Assembly: GCA_030760725.1 (NCBI GenBank)
Contig: JASWHV010000012.1
Span: 47,523,652-47,587,651, forward strand
Direction of reading: 5' to 3'
Length of the DNA stretch: 64,000 nucleotides
From: Neostapfia colusana
Taxonomy: Eukaryota > Streptophyta > Magnoliopsida > Poales > Poaceae
Shown: in pieces, positions 11,900-22,352 of the stretch
Position numbering within the stretch: the first letter of the stretch is position 1
Layout of the letters: each line of letters starts with the position of its first letter
The notes under the pieces: model-generated
What the model was told of the DNA's origin: nothing
The model's input: the letters and a program-made list of their open reading frames with translations, nothing else
The model's database searches: none
Position numbers and translations under genes: made by a program

Positions 11900-11971
11900 T
11901 CAACGAGACTTTTTCTCCCGTAGCTAGGCTTGAATCGATTCGTATACTACTCGCATATGATACTCACCATG
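11900..11971 (+). pseudogene. Copia C pol fragment (reverse transcriptase, upstream piece)
   Basis: These 72 bases read NETFSPVARLESIRILLAYD and then THH, the RT block just before FKLYQMDV. The continuation is at 24146, after copia B. The five bases CCATG at 11967-11971 are the target duplication repeated at 24141-24145. This proves that copia B landed inside the RT region of copia C. Confidence 0.92.
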
Positions 11972-12317
11972 TGAAAGCATCTAGGCCCCCGTGAGATATG
12001 GTTTTGGTGATTAATGACAACCGTTCGTTATCACTAATGAGTTTGTGGATGCGAGGTTTCACATATATCACATCAACCGTTAATGAACTATCTATTCACA
12101 CCATCTACTGCTCATTGGATACAAATGGAGACCCCTCAACGATCTATTCTAAGGGGTCATTCGATATGAAGAACTCATACAAATCTATTCTATCGAAATT
12201 GGCAACACAAGAAGCTTACACTTTACCGTAATATCATTTCAAACAAGTGTCAAAGAGGTCACTCAAGAAGATTCCAAAGGATCAATTCAAAATAACTCGA
12301 AGCAAACAAGTTGCATT

Positions 12318-12718
12318 CCCCGGATCATCCGATGTCTTGCAAAATGACTACATCGGTCGAGTTTGAGTTGGCAGAAGAAGAAGACCTCAGATTCCAGTAC
12401 TCATCGGATCATCCGATGTGAAGGAAGTGGCACATCGGTTGAGTTCACCCGAAGGTTGATATCTGAGTTATTATGAAGATATACACACCGGACCATCCGA
12501 TGAGGAAGTAAGTGTACATCGGTCAAATTCAACAGAGACAATATTTTTGACCCAATTCTGAAGATCAACTCACCGGATCATCCGATGATAAATTGAAGTA
12601 ACATCGGTCGATTAAAAGATCCAACGGTTATATCCAACGGTCACATCTGACACGTGACATCAGCTAATTTGGAATTCGACCGATGATCATATAAAGGGGT
12701 GCATCGGAGGATCCGATG
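12318..12718 (+). promoter_or_regulatory. Copia B U3 palindrome array upstream of the TATA box
   Basis: The 17-bp motif CATCGGATCATCCGATG (8-bp arms, 1-bp centre) or a close variant starts at 12318, 12402, 12486, 12571 and 12702. The first four are spaced 84, 84 and 85 bp. A half-site CATCGGTYRA starts at 12351, 12433, 12517 and 12602, giving an 84-bp composite unit. The last copy ends 53 bp before TATAAATA. The same motif is arrayed again at 19414-19675. The position upstream of TATA suggests a transcription-control role; that is inference. Confidence 0.75.
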
Positions 12719-12770
12719 CTAACTGACAAAGTCTGCCCACTTTTCCAACGGCTATCTCGTGTGGGCTGGC

Positions 12771-12778
12771 TATAAATA
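12771..12778 (+). promoter_or_regulatory. Copia B LTR TATA box
   Basis: TATAAATA in the context GGCTATAAATACCCC, about 650 bp before the LTR end. The identical site in the 3' LTR is at 23484-23491. Confidence 0.75.
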
Positions 12779-13426
12779 CCCCTCCAACCGGCCATTTCGA
12801 CTAGTCTTGATCTCCTGAGCCTCACTACACATTCTCAAGCATTCAATACCAAGAGCTACCACTTCCACACTTCAAAACCTCTTGTAATCCAACTATAGGT
12901 TATATCTAGCTAGAGAGAAGCTTGTGTGCGTCCATTCTTAGTGATTGGAATCTCTAGGCTAGTGAGAGAGAGTGTCTTGGTGACTTCTCTCACCTTGTAA
13001 ACGTTGGAGGAAGAAAAGATCCCTCCGGAGCTTACCAAGGTGTTTGTGGAAGCCCGGAGAATCACCGTTGTACAAGGCTTGAGCTCCACCTTGCCGGAGA
13101 GGGCGAACGGAGAAAGATAGTGGATTCCCTTGTCTTGGTGACTTGGGAGTGGCCATACCCTTTGGTGGGTGCCACAACGTGGACGTAGGAAGATTTTTAT
13201 GATCTTACCGAACCACGGGAAAAATCGCCGTGTCTCCGAGTCTCCGCGGGAGTTTGCCTTTCTCTCATCACCCCTTACTATTACGCTTTTACTATTCCGC
13301 ACTTAACTCTCTTACTTGCGTACTTAGTTTGCATAGGGAATTGGGCTTCAACCATTAAAGTTTTAAATTGCTCTAAAATTTAAAAAAGCCCAATTCACCC
13401 CCCTCTTGGGCGTTTCGATCCTTACA

Positions 13427-13440
13427 ATTGGTATCAGAGC
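13427..13440 (+). other. Copia B primer binding site
   Basis: ATTGGTATCAGAGC directly follows the 5' LTR. TGGTATCAGAGC complements the 3' end of plant initiator methionine tRNA. Confidence 0.93.
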
Positions 13441-13486
13441 TTGGTTGCTCATTGGATCATTCTAGCCTCACCGCTAGAGAGCAAAA

Positions 13487-15595
13487 ATGGCCAAGAATGG
13501 GGGTTCGGTTCCTACCTTCGAGGGCAAGAATTTTGCTTATTGGAAAGCACGCATGCGCGCTTACCTTGAGGCAATTGCTCCCGAAGTGTGGGAAGCGACC
13601 CATGCGGGGTTTGGAAATCTTGACTATGTTGGAGACCAATTAAAATGGGATGCTAAGGCTAGAAATGCCATATATGAATGCATTAGTCAAGATGTTTTTG
13701 CTAGGATTGCTAGCAAGGAAAAAGCATGTGAAATTTGGGCATGTCTAGTTGAAATACATGAGGGCTCATCTCGTGTCAAAGAACTCAAATATCACATGCT
13801 TAAATCAAAATATGATGAATTTAAGATGTTTCCTCATGAAAACGTTAATCAAATGTTTTCGCGTTTAAATGTGCTCATTGAGGAAATTAACGCACTTGAT
13901 ATTGCTTCTCTTGGCAAGGGACTTATAAATCGCAAGATCCTCATGCTTCTACCCAAGCCCAAGTACAACATTATCAATTCAATGCTCCAAAAAGAGTCAC
14001 TAGACAACATTGAAGTTTCGGAGCTCATTGGAGAAATTCATGCTCATGAAATGAGCGTACTTGGAATGATGGAGGAGTCATCATCAAAAACCATTGCTCT
14101 CAAGGCGTCAACCAAGAAGACAACTCCCAAGAAGAAGAAAGTGGTTGAGCCTAGCTCAAGTGAAGAAGAGCAAGAAACAAGCGAAGATGATGATGATGAG
14201 CTTGCTTTGATGATGAGAAAATTCTCACGCCTCAACTCCAAGATTGCAAAGAAGGGATACTCTTTTGATCCCAAAAAGAAATCCTTCTTGCCAAGAAAAG
14301 ATGAAAACAAGACGTACTACAATTGTGGTGATCTAGGCCACATATCATATGACTGTCCAAGACCGGACAAAAGAAAGGAAATTGGCAAGCATCATAAGCT
14401 AGAAGAAAGTGAGAATGAAGAGGAGGTCAAGCCCAAGCGCTCCTTTGGAAAGAAGAAATTTGACAAAGGCAAGAAAACCAAGCTCTTTCCAAAGAAAAGA
14501 AGAGGGCCTCAAAAGGTCTTCATGTGTGAAGCAAATGAATGGATCACGGATGAAGAGTCAAGCGACGAAGATAGTGAAGATGAAGAAAACTTGGCGGGCC
14601 TCGCCATCGTCAACAAGAATGACTCCCCTCTTCGTCCACCTCCTATGTGCCTAATGGCGAAAGGTAACTCAAAGGTATGTGAAGACTCTAGCGATGATGA
14701 TGAGGAGCTTTCACCCGATGAATTAGCATCCATGATTAGTGAATATCATGCCATGATAAAAAGGGAAAAGGCTAAGGTTAAGGCTCTTGAGCTAGCTCGT
14801 GCTAAGCTTGAAAGTGCTAACCTCGATTTGCATGACAAGTATGTAACCATACTTAAAGAGCATGACACGCTCAAATTAAATGTCAAACAAAACGAGGATG
14901 AAAATGCTACAATCAAGCTTAAGTATCATGAGCTTGACTTAGCTAACTTAGCACTCTTGGCAAAGCACAATGAGTTGGTTCAAGAACATGAAGTGCTTAA
15001 CCGTGCTTATGAAGCTATTGAACTTGAATTGAAAAACACAAAGAAAGAAACCCTTGATAGCAAAATATCATCTGCCACTAATGTTTTGGATAAGTCTTTG
15101 CCTTTGAAAGCAAGCCCTAGGGAGAAGGAGCTAATGGACGAAATTGAAAGTCTTCGCACTAGTGTGGCAAGACTCTCTAAGGGGGAGGACAAGCACAAGG
15201 AAATCCTCTACCAACAAGCGAAAAGCTTCAACAAGAGAGGACTTGGATCCTTCCCGGTACCCAACAAAGGAAAGGTGCCCTCACCAGAGCTTAGGACAAG
15301 CTTCATCAAGGAAGTTGGGTCATATTGCCAACATTGTGAGGTCACCGGACATCACACGAGGGAGTGTCCTCTTCCCAACCGTCCTTCTCCCAAATTGCCT
15401 CCTAACTACAAATCTACTTTCAATGATTATCACTATCTATTGAGCAAAGTAGGTGGAAAGGTGAAGGCTAGGTTCATCGGCAAAGACATCAAGGGGATGA
15501 AGGGGAAGCTCCCCAAGCAACTTTGGGTTCCAAAATCACTTGTATCACATATACAAGGACCTAAGTTGGCTTGGGTTCCTAAACTCAAAAACTAA
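13487..15595 (+). CDS. gag: Copia B gag polyprotein segment
   Basis: A 702-codon frame starts at ATG 13487, 47 bases after the primer site. It shows the copia gag signature FEGKNFAYWKARMRAYL near the N terminus and a capsid region to about residue 200. Lys- and Glu-rich linkers follow, then a first zinc knuckle CGDLGHISYDC near residue 280, a long charged coiled-coil-like region (about 410-570), and a second knuckle CQHCEVTGHHTREC near residue 615. The protein forms the particle and binds RNA. It ends at TAA 15593-15595, and pol follows in another frame after a TAG at 15607-15609, so pol expression needs recoding or splicing. TGTGTGTAG directly before the GTG at 15610 resembles a weak splice acceptor. 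Two knuckles and long length fit the SIRE type. Confidence 0.93.
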   Translation: MAKNGGSVPTFEGKNFAYWKARMRAYLEAIAPEVWEATHAGFGNLDYVGDQLKWDAKARNAIYECISQDVFARIASKEKACEIWACLVEIHEGSSRVKELKYHMLKSKYDEFKMFPHENVNQMFSRLNVLIEEINALDIASLGKGLINRKILMLLPKPKYNIINSMLQKESLDNIEVSELIGEIHAHEMSVLGMMEESSSKTIALKASTKKTTPKKKKVVEPSSSEEEQETSEDDDDELALMMRKFSRLNSKIAKKGYSFDPKKKSFLPRKDENKTYYNCGDLGHISYDCPRPDKRKEIGKHHKLEESENEEEVKPKRSFGKKKFDKGKKTKLFPKKRRGPQKVFMCEANEWITDEESSDEDSEDEENLAGLAIVNKNDSPLRPPPMCLMAKGNSKVCEDSSDDDEELSPDELASMISEYHAMIKREKAKVKALELARAKLESANLDLHDKYVTILKEHDTLKLNVKQNEDENATIKLKYHELDLANLALLAKHNELVQEHEVLNRAYEAIELELKNTKKETLDSKISSATNVLDKSLPLKASPREKELMDEIESLRTSVARLSKGEDKHKEILYQQAKSFNKRGLGSFPVPNKGKVPSPELRTSFIKEVGSYCQHCEVTGHHTRECPLPNRPSPKLPPNYKSTFNDYHYLLSKVGGKVKARFIGKDIKGMKGKLPKQLWVPKSLVSHIQGPKLAWVPKLKN

Positions 15596-15609
15596 CTTCA
15601 TGTGTGTAG

Positions 15610-18600
15610 GTGAACTACAAAGCCGGAGGAAAGCATTGGGTACTCGATAGTGGGTGCACTCAACATATGACCGGCAATGATGGTATGTTCACCTCCATAG
15701 AAAACCCCGGCAATCATGAACAAGTCACCTTTGGTGATAACTCAAAGGGGAAGGTAATTGGTTTGGTAAAATTGCTATTTCTCATGATTTGTCCATCTCT
15801 AATGTGCTTTACGTTAAGTCCCTTAGCTTTAATTTACTTTCTATTGCACAATTATGTGATCTTGGACTAACGTGCACATTTGACAAGAATGGTGTTGTGG
15901 TGACTAGTGAGTCAAGCAAAGAACTAATATTCAAAGGTTTTCGGCATGGACATCTTTACTTGGTGGACTTCTCCAACAAGGATGCTAGCTTGACCACTTG
16001 TCTTTTCACCAAGACTAGTTTGGGATGGCTATGGCATCGGCGCATTGCTCACATTGGGATGAGCAAGCTCAAGAAGTCATTCAAGCTTGGGATGGTGACC
16101 GGCGTGAAGGATGTCACATTTGAGAAGAACAAGCCTTGTAGCGCATGTCAAGCCGGGAAGCAAGTCGCCTCACACCATCCGTTGAAGACAATGGTGTCAA
16201 CCTCCAAGCCACTTGAACTACTTCACATGGACCTCTTCGGACCGTCACGTATCAAAGCCTTGGCGGTAACCTCTATTGTCTTGTTATTGTTGATGACTAC
16301 TCTCGCTATGCTTGGACATTGTTCCTAGGCGACAAGGGTGAAACTCCGGAAATCTTCAAGACCTTCGCTAAACGAGCTCAAAGGGAATTTCAACTTCCCA
16401 TCATCAAGGTCCGGAGTGACAACGGCACCGAGTTCAAGAACTACAACATTGGGGAGTGGTGTGATCGTGAAGGCGTGAAGCACGAGTTTTCGGCCACATA
16501 CACCCCTCAACAAAATGGTGTCGTTGAAAGGAAGAACAAGACTCTCATCACCCTTGCAAGAGCAATGCTTGATGACTATGGCACGTCGGAGAAGTTTTGG
16601 GCCGAAGCAATCAACACGGCGTGCCATGCCGCAAATAGGGTCTACCTTCATCGACTACTTCAAAAGACCCCATATGAGCTCCTCATTGGGAGAAAGCCCA
16701 ACATCTCCTACTTCCTAGTCTTCGGGTGCAAGTGCTACATCTACCGCAAGAAAAGGCTCGGTAAGTTTGAAAGAAGGTGTGATGTTGGTATCTTTCTTGG
16801 TTATGCGTCAAACTCAAAAGCATATCGAGTATTCAACCAAACCTCCGGGTTAGTTGAAGAAAGTTGTGATGTTGAGTTTGATGAGACTAATGGCTCCCAA
16901 GAGGAGAGTTTTGGTCATGATGATATAGATGATGAGCCTCTACGAGAAGCTATGAAGAACATGACCATAGGAGACATCAAGCCCGAAGTTGAGGAGAGCC
17001 ATGATCAAGGGGGAGCCTCAAGTTCCAACATCAACACCTCCGTGGCGCCTCAAATTGATGAAGAAGAAGAGAAAAATGATTCATTGCCAATGCAAGATTC
17101 ACATGCCACACAACACCAAGAAGAAGAAGAAGTCCAAGGTCAAGTCCAACCACAAGACGAGCAAGATGCCTCACCACCACCAAGTGCCTCACAAACTCTT
17201 ATGAGGCATGGGCGCGTCTCCAAGGCACATCCGATGGATCAAATCATCGGAAGTCCGTCAAGGGGAGTAAGTACTCGTTCTCGCCATGTTGCTTCATTTT
17301 GTGAGCACTACTCTTTTGTTTCGTGTGTAGAACCCACAAATATTGAGGAAGCACTCCAAGATCCCAATTGGGTGATGGCTATGCAAGAAGAACTCAACAA
17401 CTTCACCCGCAATAAAGTTTGGGTATTGGAGGAGCGACCTAAGGACAAGAACGTCATCGGAACGAAGTGGGTGTACCGCAACAAACAAGACGAGAATGGC
17501 GTGGTGGTCCGCAACAAGGCAAGGCTTGTGGCCAAGGGTTTTTCACAAGTTGAAGGACTAGATTTTGGAGAGACATTTGCCCCGGTCGCACGGTTAGAAG
17601 CTATTCGTATACTCCTTGCTTTTGCTTCACATCACAATATTATGCTTTATCAAATGGATGTGAAAAGTGCCTTCATCAATGGTTATATTAACGAGCTTGT
17701 TTTCGTTGAGCAACCTCCCGGGTTTGAAGATCCGAGGAATCCTAACCATGTGTATAGGTTACACAAGGCGCTCTACGGGCTCAAGCAAGCACCTAGGGCA
17801 TGGTATGAACGTCTTAGGGATTTCCTAGTCATGCAAGGATTCAAGATTGGAAGGGTGGACACTACACTTTTCACCAAAGACATCAACGGGGATTTATTTC
17901 TTTGTCAAATTTACGTTGATGACATTATTTTTGGCTCAACTAACAAATCTCTTAGTCTTGAGTTTGGCACCATGATGTCTAGGGAGTTCGAGATGTCAAT
18001 GATTGGAGAACTCAATTTCTTCCTAGGATTTCAAATCAAGCAACTTCAAGAGGGGACTTTCATCTACCAAGAAAAGTACACCAAAGACCTCTTGAAGAAG
18101 TTTGAAATGGAAGATTGCAGCTCAAGAAGTACTCCAATGGCAACAAATTGTCATCTCGACGCGGACATGGACGGTAAACCTATTGATCAATCTCATTACC
18201 GTTCCATGATTGGTTCATTATTATATCTTACCGCATCTAGGCCCGATATCATGTTTAGTGTGTGCTTGTGTGCTCGCTTTCAAGCGGCACCTAAAGAATC
18301 GCATCGTAAGGCTGTCTTTAGGATACTTAGGTATCTCAAGCATACCCCAAGTGTAGGTTTGTGGTACCCCAAGAACGCTAGTTTTCATCTCTTGGGTTAC
18401 TCGGATTCGGACTTTGCCGGATGCCGTGTGGATCGCAAGAGTACATCCGGTGGGTGCCACTTACTTGGGCGTTCCCTAGTATCTTGGTCGAGCAAAAAGC
18501 AAAACTCCGTGGCTTTGTCCACCGCGGAGGCAGAGTATATAGCGGCCGGTGCATGTTGTGCCCAAATTCTATATATGAAGCAAACCCTTTTGGATTTTGG

Positions 18601-18865
18601 AATTAAGTTTGATTGTGTGCCTCTCCTTTGTGACAATGAAAGTGCGGTTAAGATAGCTAGAAACCCCGTTCAACACTCCCGCACTAAGCACATTGATATT
18701 CGCCATCACTTCTTGCGGGATCATGAGGCTAAAGGAGACATCTCTTTGCAAGGTGTAAGGTCCGAAGAACAATTGGCGGATATCTTCACTAAACCACTTG
18801 ATGAGAAAACTTTTTCTAGACTAAGAAGTGAATTAAATGTGCTAGATGCATCTAACATCATGTAA
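15610..18865 (+). pseudogene. pol: Copia B pol: protease, integrase, RT, RNase H; two single-base frameshifts
   Basis: The protease has WVLDSGCTQHMTG near 15640. The integrase has an H-x-H...C-x2-C finger (HRRIAH to CSACQAG, about 16030-16160), MDLFGP, VRSDNGTEF and NGVVERKNKTL. The RT has ARLVAKGFSQVEGLDF, MDVKSAFING and catalytic YVDD near 17914. RNase H has SDSDFAGC, RKSTSGGCHLLG and STAEAEYIAA, ending KPLDEKTF. From 16319 to 18865 the frame is fully open (848 codons). Only two lesions break it: a missing G at about 15766 (GGTTTGGTAAAATTGC, where the family needs GGG) and a missing G at about 16263 (TTGGCGGTAACC). Domain content and order are complete, so the catalytic modules are otherwise preserved. 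Confidence 0.95.
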
Positions 18866-19413
18866 GTTGCCATGTTCATGTAAGGTTGCATATCAAATAG
18901 GTCTTGTCTAACTCCCAAAGGATAGGGGCAAGCTAGAAATAGCTTTTCCTGAGGAAGCCTTTGGCAGGTTTAAACTTGGCAAGATAGATTTACATTATGC
19001 CTTGCATGATTCCTGCCATATAGACTTGCACTCATTCAATATCTCGCATCATTTTAGTTGGCATTGCATACGGTAGATTGTCACAAAGGGAAACCACATC
19101 ATGAGAAGGAGACTTGTTCAAAATGCAATAGCTCAACTCATATGATGTGGATAGAGCAAAATTCTAAAGGTACATGCTTTAAAGAGATAGAAGTTCTCTA
19201 CACTCTAGCTCACAAAGCATGGGCCTTACATTTTCATGGTTTCACTCCTAACCTTGTGTGTTCTCTTTACTTAAGGGCTTAGCCAATATGTGGCACTATA
19301 TTTAAGGCCTTATATTAGAGGTTAGGAGTCGCCCAAAAAGTCCTAAGACCAATCCGTATCTTTGTGTGCTTAAGTTCAAGGACATATATGGGCAGTCTTA
19401 GACTTTCTGTAGT
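18866..19413 (+). other. Copia B spacer between pol and the second motif array
   Basis: About 550 bp of AT-rich sequence follow the pol stop. I see no convincing ORF or repeat here. A 74-codon frame at 19058 shows no recognisable feature. Confidence 0.5.
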
Positions 19414-19713
19414 CATCGGATTATCCGATGCTAGGGCCAGCAGATCATCGGATCAATTGGTGCTTCAGTTCAAATCAGATGTCACAAATAAACCGATGAG
19501 TTCATTTCAGAAGACATCGGAGCATCCGGTGTTCAGTTTTCCTGGTGCCCTGCAGAAGTCGACCGATGACCGCCACCTCAACATCGGTCCATCCGGTGTT
19601 CAAAGAGAGTTTTTGGAACAACTCTCTGTTGAACTCGACCGATGCATCCTCCGATGATCATCGGTCCATCCGGTGTGTTATGCGCGGCTAGGGTTTGCCC
19701 AACAGTTTAAAAA
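19414..19713 (+). promoter_or_regulatory. Copia B internal motif array and TATA-like site before ORF3
   Basis: Copies of the LTR palindrome family start at 19414 (CATCGGATTATCCGATG), 19446, 19515, 19582 and 19659, with half-sites ACCGATG between them. They are followed after 31 bp by TTTAAAAA at 19706-19713 and then a GC-rich leader. The layout (array, TATA-like site, leader, ATG) copies that of the LTR and suggests an internal promoter for ORF3. This is an inference; no transcript evidence is available here. Confidence 0.6.
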
Positions 19714-20243
19714 GGAGGGGTCGGCCGCCGCCCGTTTTCTTCTTCTTTCCCGACCTCCGCCGCCACCCGACGCCCTCGCCGCCGCCTCTCCCACGCGCCT
19801 CCGTCTCCCAGCCACCGCCGCCGGCTCCCAGGCGCCGCCGCCGCCACCTCTTCCGCGCACGCCACCTCCCGCGCGCGCCGTCTCCCAGCCGCCGCCGCAG
19901 CCTTCCAGGGGCCGCCGTCGCCGCCACCCCGGCCGCCGCCGCCGCCTCCAAGGCGCAACCACCGCCGCCTCTCCACGCACGCCACTTCCAGTCGCCAGGC
20001 GCCGCCTTCCAGTCGCCGTCACCGGCTCTCCCGCGAGCGCCGCAGCTGTTCCAACGCACTGCCGCGCCTCCCTCGCCGTCTCCCCTCCTCCACTCGCCGC
20101 CGGCTCGCATCACCCTCTCCGCTAGGGTCTCGTCGAGCTTTGCCGTTCGTCGCTAAGGTTTGCTCCGTGTCGCGCGACGTCCTTCGTTGTTTTTCATCGT
20201 CAATTTCAACCGTCGCTAACCCTAGCTCTCAAATTGCATTAAG
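19714..20243 (+). other. GC- and CpG-rich leader of copia B ORF3
   Basis: An abrupt change to CCGCCG-rich, CpG-dense sequence from about 19725 to 20110, unlike the AT-rich gag and pol. Because stop codons are rare here, several overlapping frames are open on both strands. None shows a family motif and I treat them as composition artefacts. It resembles the 5' untranslated region of a grass housekeeping gene. A weak candidate intron is GTTTGC near 20158 to AG at 20242-20243. Confidence 0.55.
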
Positions 20244-22352
20244 ATGGGTCGCGATCGCAAAGGAAAAGGCAAGGCAATTGAGGAGCCCGCCGCGAAGAAG
20301 CGCAAGATGTCCAAGGACGCTCGTCGCGCGGAGTTGGCCGCTCGCGCCGCCGAGGAGCGTGAGCGCGGCCATCGCGGTTCCTTACGGATCCGCGAGTCCC
20401 GGCAGAGGCAGGAGCAGCCTCCGATCCAGCCGGTGCCTCCCGAGGGCTCCGACGAGGAGGAGACTGAAGTGCAGCCTCTCATCCGCCGGCGCACCCCGAG
20501 GACTCGTGGGGGTGGACAGACCCCTACGGCTAGTCGGCGTCCCTCTGCGGCTGACCGCGCCGAGGACAGAGAGGCCGAAAGGGCCATCCACCTGATGGAC
20601 ACAGCTGTGCGTGTTGCCGAGGATGTCAGACTCACTGACTACAGGAAGACAAAGGCTAGGCAACTGAAGAAGCTCAGATGGTCAGTGATCCTTGAGGAGT
20701 GGTTCCCGCGGCCTAGAGATTCTCGAGTTGACTCCCGTTTTTGGACCCTGACACAGGCGTCCTTGTACGAGACTTACAGGCGTCGGGGTCACAAGCTATT
20801 CCAGCATAACAGCATTGACTGGGATCAGCTTGCAGTGGCAGCAGGACACGGAATCAGGCCCCTCTTTGAGAGATTCAGAGGACTTGTGGACTTGCTCTCA
20901 CACCCGAGGAGTGCTTACGTCGAGGAGTGGGTTAGGGTGTTCTACGCGACACTCTACGTCTCTGAGGGTCGTCGCTCGATTCACTTCATGTTCATGGGGC
21001 GAATCCACGACGTATCTCGAGACCTGATGGGCAGACTGCTTGGTGTGGAGCTCTCTACTACGTGCCTGCACCAGATAGTCTACGGAGACGCAGACCCGCC
21101 GAGGAGACCACTGACTGGAGGAGTGGCACCACCTTTTGAGGAGATCAGAGGTCTGTTCACTCAGCCGTTCACTCCAGACCAGCCAAGGGTGCCAGCGCTT
21201 CTCACCCCAGCAGCTCGGACAGTTCACCACGTCCTCAGGCGTACCCTGCTGCCGAGGTCCGGCTACTTGGAGGGATTCACGAGCCTTCAGCAGACCATCC
21301 TGTTCCATGTGATGAACGGGATGGAGTTCGATATTATAGATATTCTGATCTGCGAGATGGAGGACGTGATCACCGATGGAGTTGGGATGCTACGACAGCT
21401 GGTCTTTGGTCACTGGATCTGTCACCTTCTTCACCAGCTGGTTCCAGAGGACACTCCAGGAGTCTCTCAGCTGACGGAGATGCACGTGACCCGGTTCAGC
21501 TACTACCGAGTCCCCACTCCGGGAGACCGCCGCCTTGGTCGTCCCGTCGAGCGTGAGGTTCGAGCCAGACTGTCCGAGGAGGACTGGGCAGAGCTGACTC
21601 AGGAGGACGCCGAGCTGGCACAGGCAGAGGCTCAGGGAGGAGACCTACAGCACGTATGGTCGGACAGCGACACCAGCGATAGTGTCGAGGAGTACTTCCC
21701 TCCTGCTCCACCCTCACCGAGGCAGCACGACGCAGAGGCAGGAGGCTCAGCTGCTCCACCACCTTCACCTCCTCCAGTGTCAGAGGCTCAGGTGACTCAG
21801 CCGTCAGAGCTCACTGCTTTACTTCAGCGGATGGCTCAGCAGCAGGAACAGCAGGCAGCTCGACAGGAGGAGCTTCAGAGGCAACAGCAGGAGATGCAGC
21901 TGGAGATCGCCCGTCAGAGGCGAGAGGACACCGACAGGTTCACCAACCTCGTCGATCAGATGACGCGACGCACTCTGGACCAGCAGCAGCAGACTCAACA
22001 GATGTTGTTGGGCATCCTGGGGTTGGTCACCAACCTCTACCAGCAGACTGGAGTGGCTCTTCCACCTCAGCACTTGGGACTCAGTCAGGCTCCAGGTGCA
22101 CCCCCACTGGCACCAGCTCCAGTACTGCCACCGACGTCGCTCCAGGCCTCACCTCTTCCTGCAGTACCTCCACCGGCGCCAGCAGTCTCAGCGGATCCCC
22201 CAGCAGCTCCAGCTCCAGCTCAAGCCCCCACAGCAGCTCCAGCTCCTCCCGCTCCAGCTCCAGCACCAGCGACCTCTACCTCCAGCAGCTCCGACGACAG
22301 CACCGTCGACGCCGACCGCTTCACCATCGCCAGGAGCGCACCTGAGTCGTAG
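20244..22352 (+). CDS. Copia B ORF3: 702-aa SIRE-type third ORF protein, NLS-like N terminus
   Basis: The frame is intact from ATG 20244 to TAG 22352, between pol and the 3' LTR, in the place of the so-called env-like ORF of SIRE elements. Residues 1-30 are strongly basic with PAAKKRKMSKDARR, a nuclear-localisation-like cluster. I see no hydrophobic signal peptide or clear membrane segment. A conserved core (about 150-400) contains VEEWVRVFYATLYV, then FMGRIHDVSRDLMGRLLGVE. It shares this pattern with copia C ORF3 and, from memory, with the Pfam putative plant transposon protein domain. An acidic patch (SDSDTSDSVEEY), a Gln-rich coiled-coil-like stretch (about 530-610) and a Pro/Ala tail follow. 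Function is unknown. The array just upstream and the NLS make a DNA-binding regulator as plausible as an envelope. Confidence 0.85.
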   Translation: MGRDRKGKGKAIEEPAAKKRKMSKDARRAELAARAAEERERGHRGSLRIRESRQRQEQPPIQPVPPEGSDEEETEVQPLIRRRTPRTRGGGQTPTASRRPSAADRAEDREAERAIHLMDTAVRVAEDVRLTDYRKTKARQLKKLRWSVILEEWFPRPRDSRVDSRFWTLTQASLYETYRRRGHKLFQHNSIDWDQLAVAAGHGIRPLFERFRGLVDLLSHPRSAYVEEWVRVFYATLYVSEGRRSIHFMFMGRIHDVSRDLMGRLLGVELSTTCLHQIVYGDADPPRRPLTGGVAPPFEEIRGLFTQPFTPDQPRVPALLTPAARTVHHVLRRTLLPRSGYLEGFTSLQQTILFHVMNGMEFDIIDILICEMEDVITDGVGMLRQLVFGHWICHLLHQLVPEDTPGVSQLTEMHVTRFSYYRVPTPGDRRLGRPVEREVRARLSEEDWAELTQEDAELAQAEAQGGDLQHVWSDSDTSDSVEEYFPPAPPSPRQHDAEAGGSAAPPPSPPPVSEAQVTQPSELTALLQRMAQQQEQQAARQEELQRQQQEMQLEIARQRREDTDRFTNLVDQMTRRTLDQQQQTQQMLLGILGLVTNLYQQTGVALPPQHLGLSQAPGAPPLAPAPVLPPTSLQASPLPAVPPPAPAVSADPPAAPAPAQAPTAAPAPPAPAPAPATSTSSSSDDSTVDADRFTIARSAPES

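Larger units (their letters stand above)
11972..13426 (+). repeat. Copia B 5' LTR (1455 bp)
   Basis: It starts TGAAAGCATCTAGG and ends GATCCTTACA. U3 carries the palindromic motif array (12318-12718) and a TATA box TATAAATA at 12771-12778. The end is immediately followed by the primer binding site. Open frames on either strand inside the LTR (for example minus 12910-13302) recur in the 3' LTR only because the LTR is repeated. Confidence 0.95.

Noticed and set aside
12910..13302. 130-codon minus-strand frame found twice (also 23623-24015)
   Set aside because: Lies within the copia B LTR and is duplicated only because the LTR is. No family motif.
19673..20156. Several overlapping 90-150 codon frames on both strands in the GC-rich leader of copia B ORF3
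   Set aside because: Open only because stop codons are rare in CCG-rich sequence. Low-complexity Pro/Ala/Arg translations with no domain.
20244..22352. Calling copia B ORF3 a retroviral envelope gene
   Set aside because: No visible signal peptide, transmembrane anchor or fusion peptide. The N terminus is NLS-like. Position alone is not enough.
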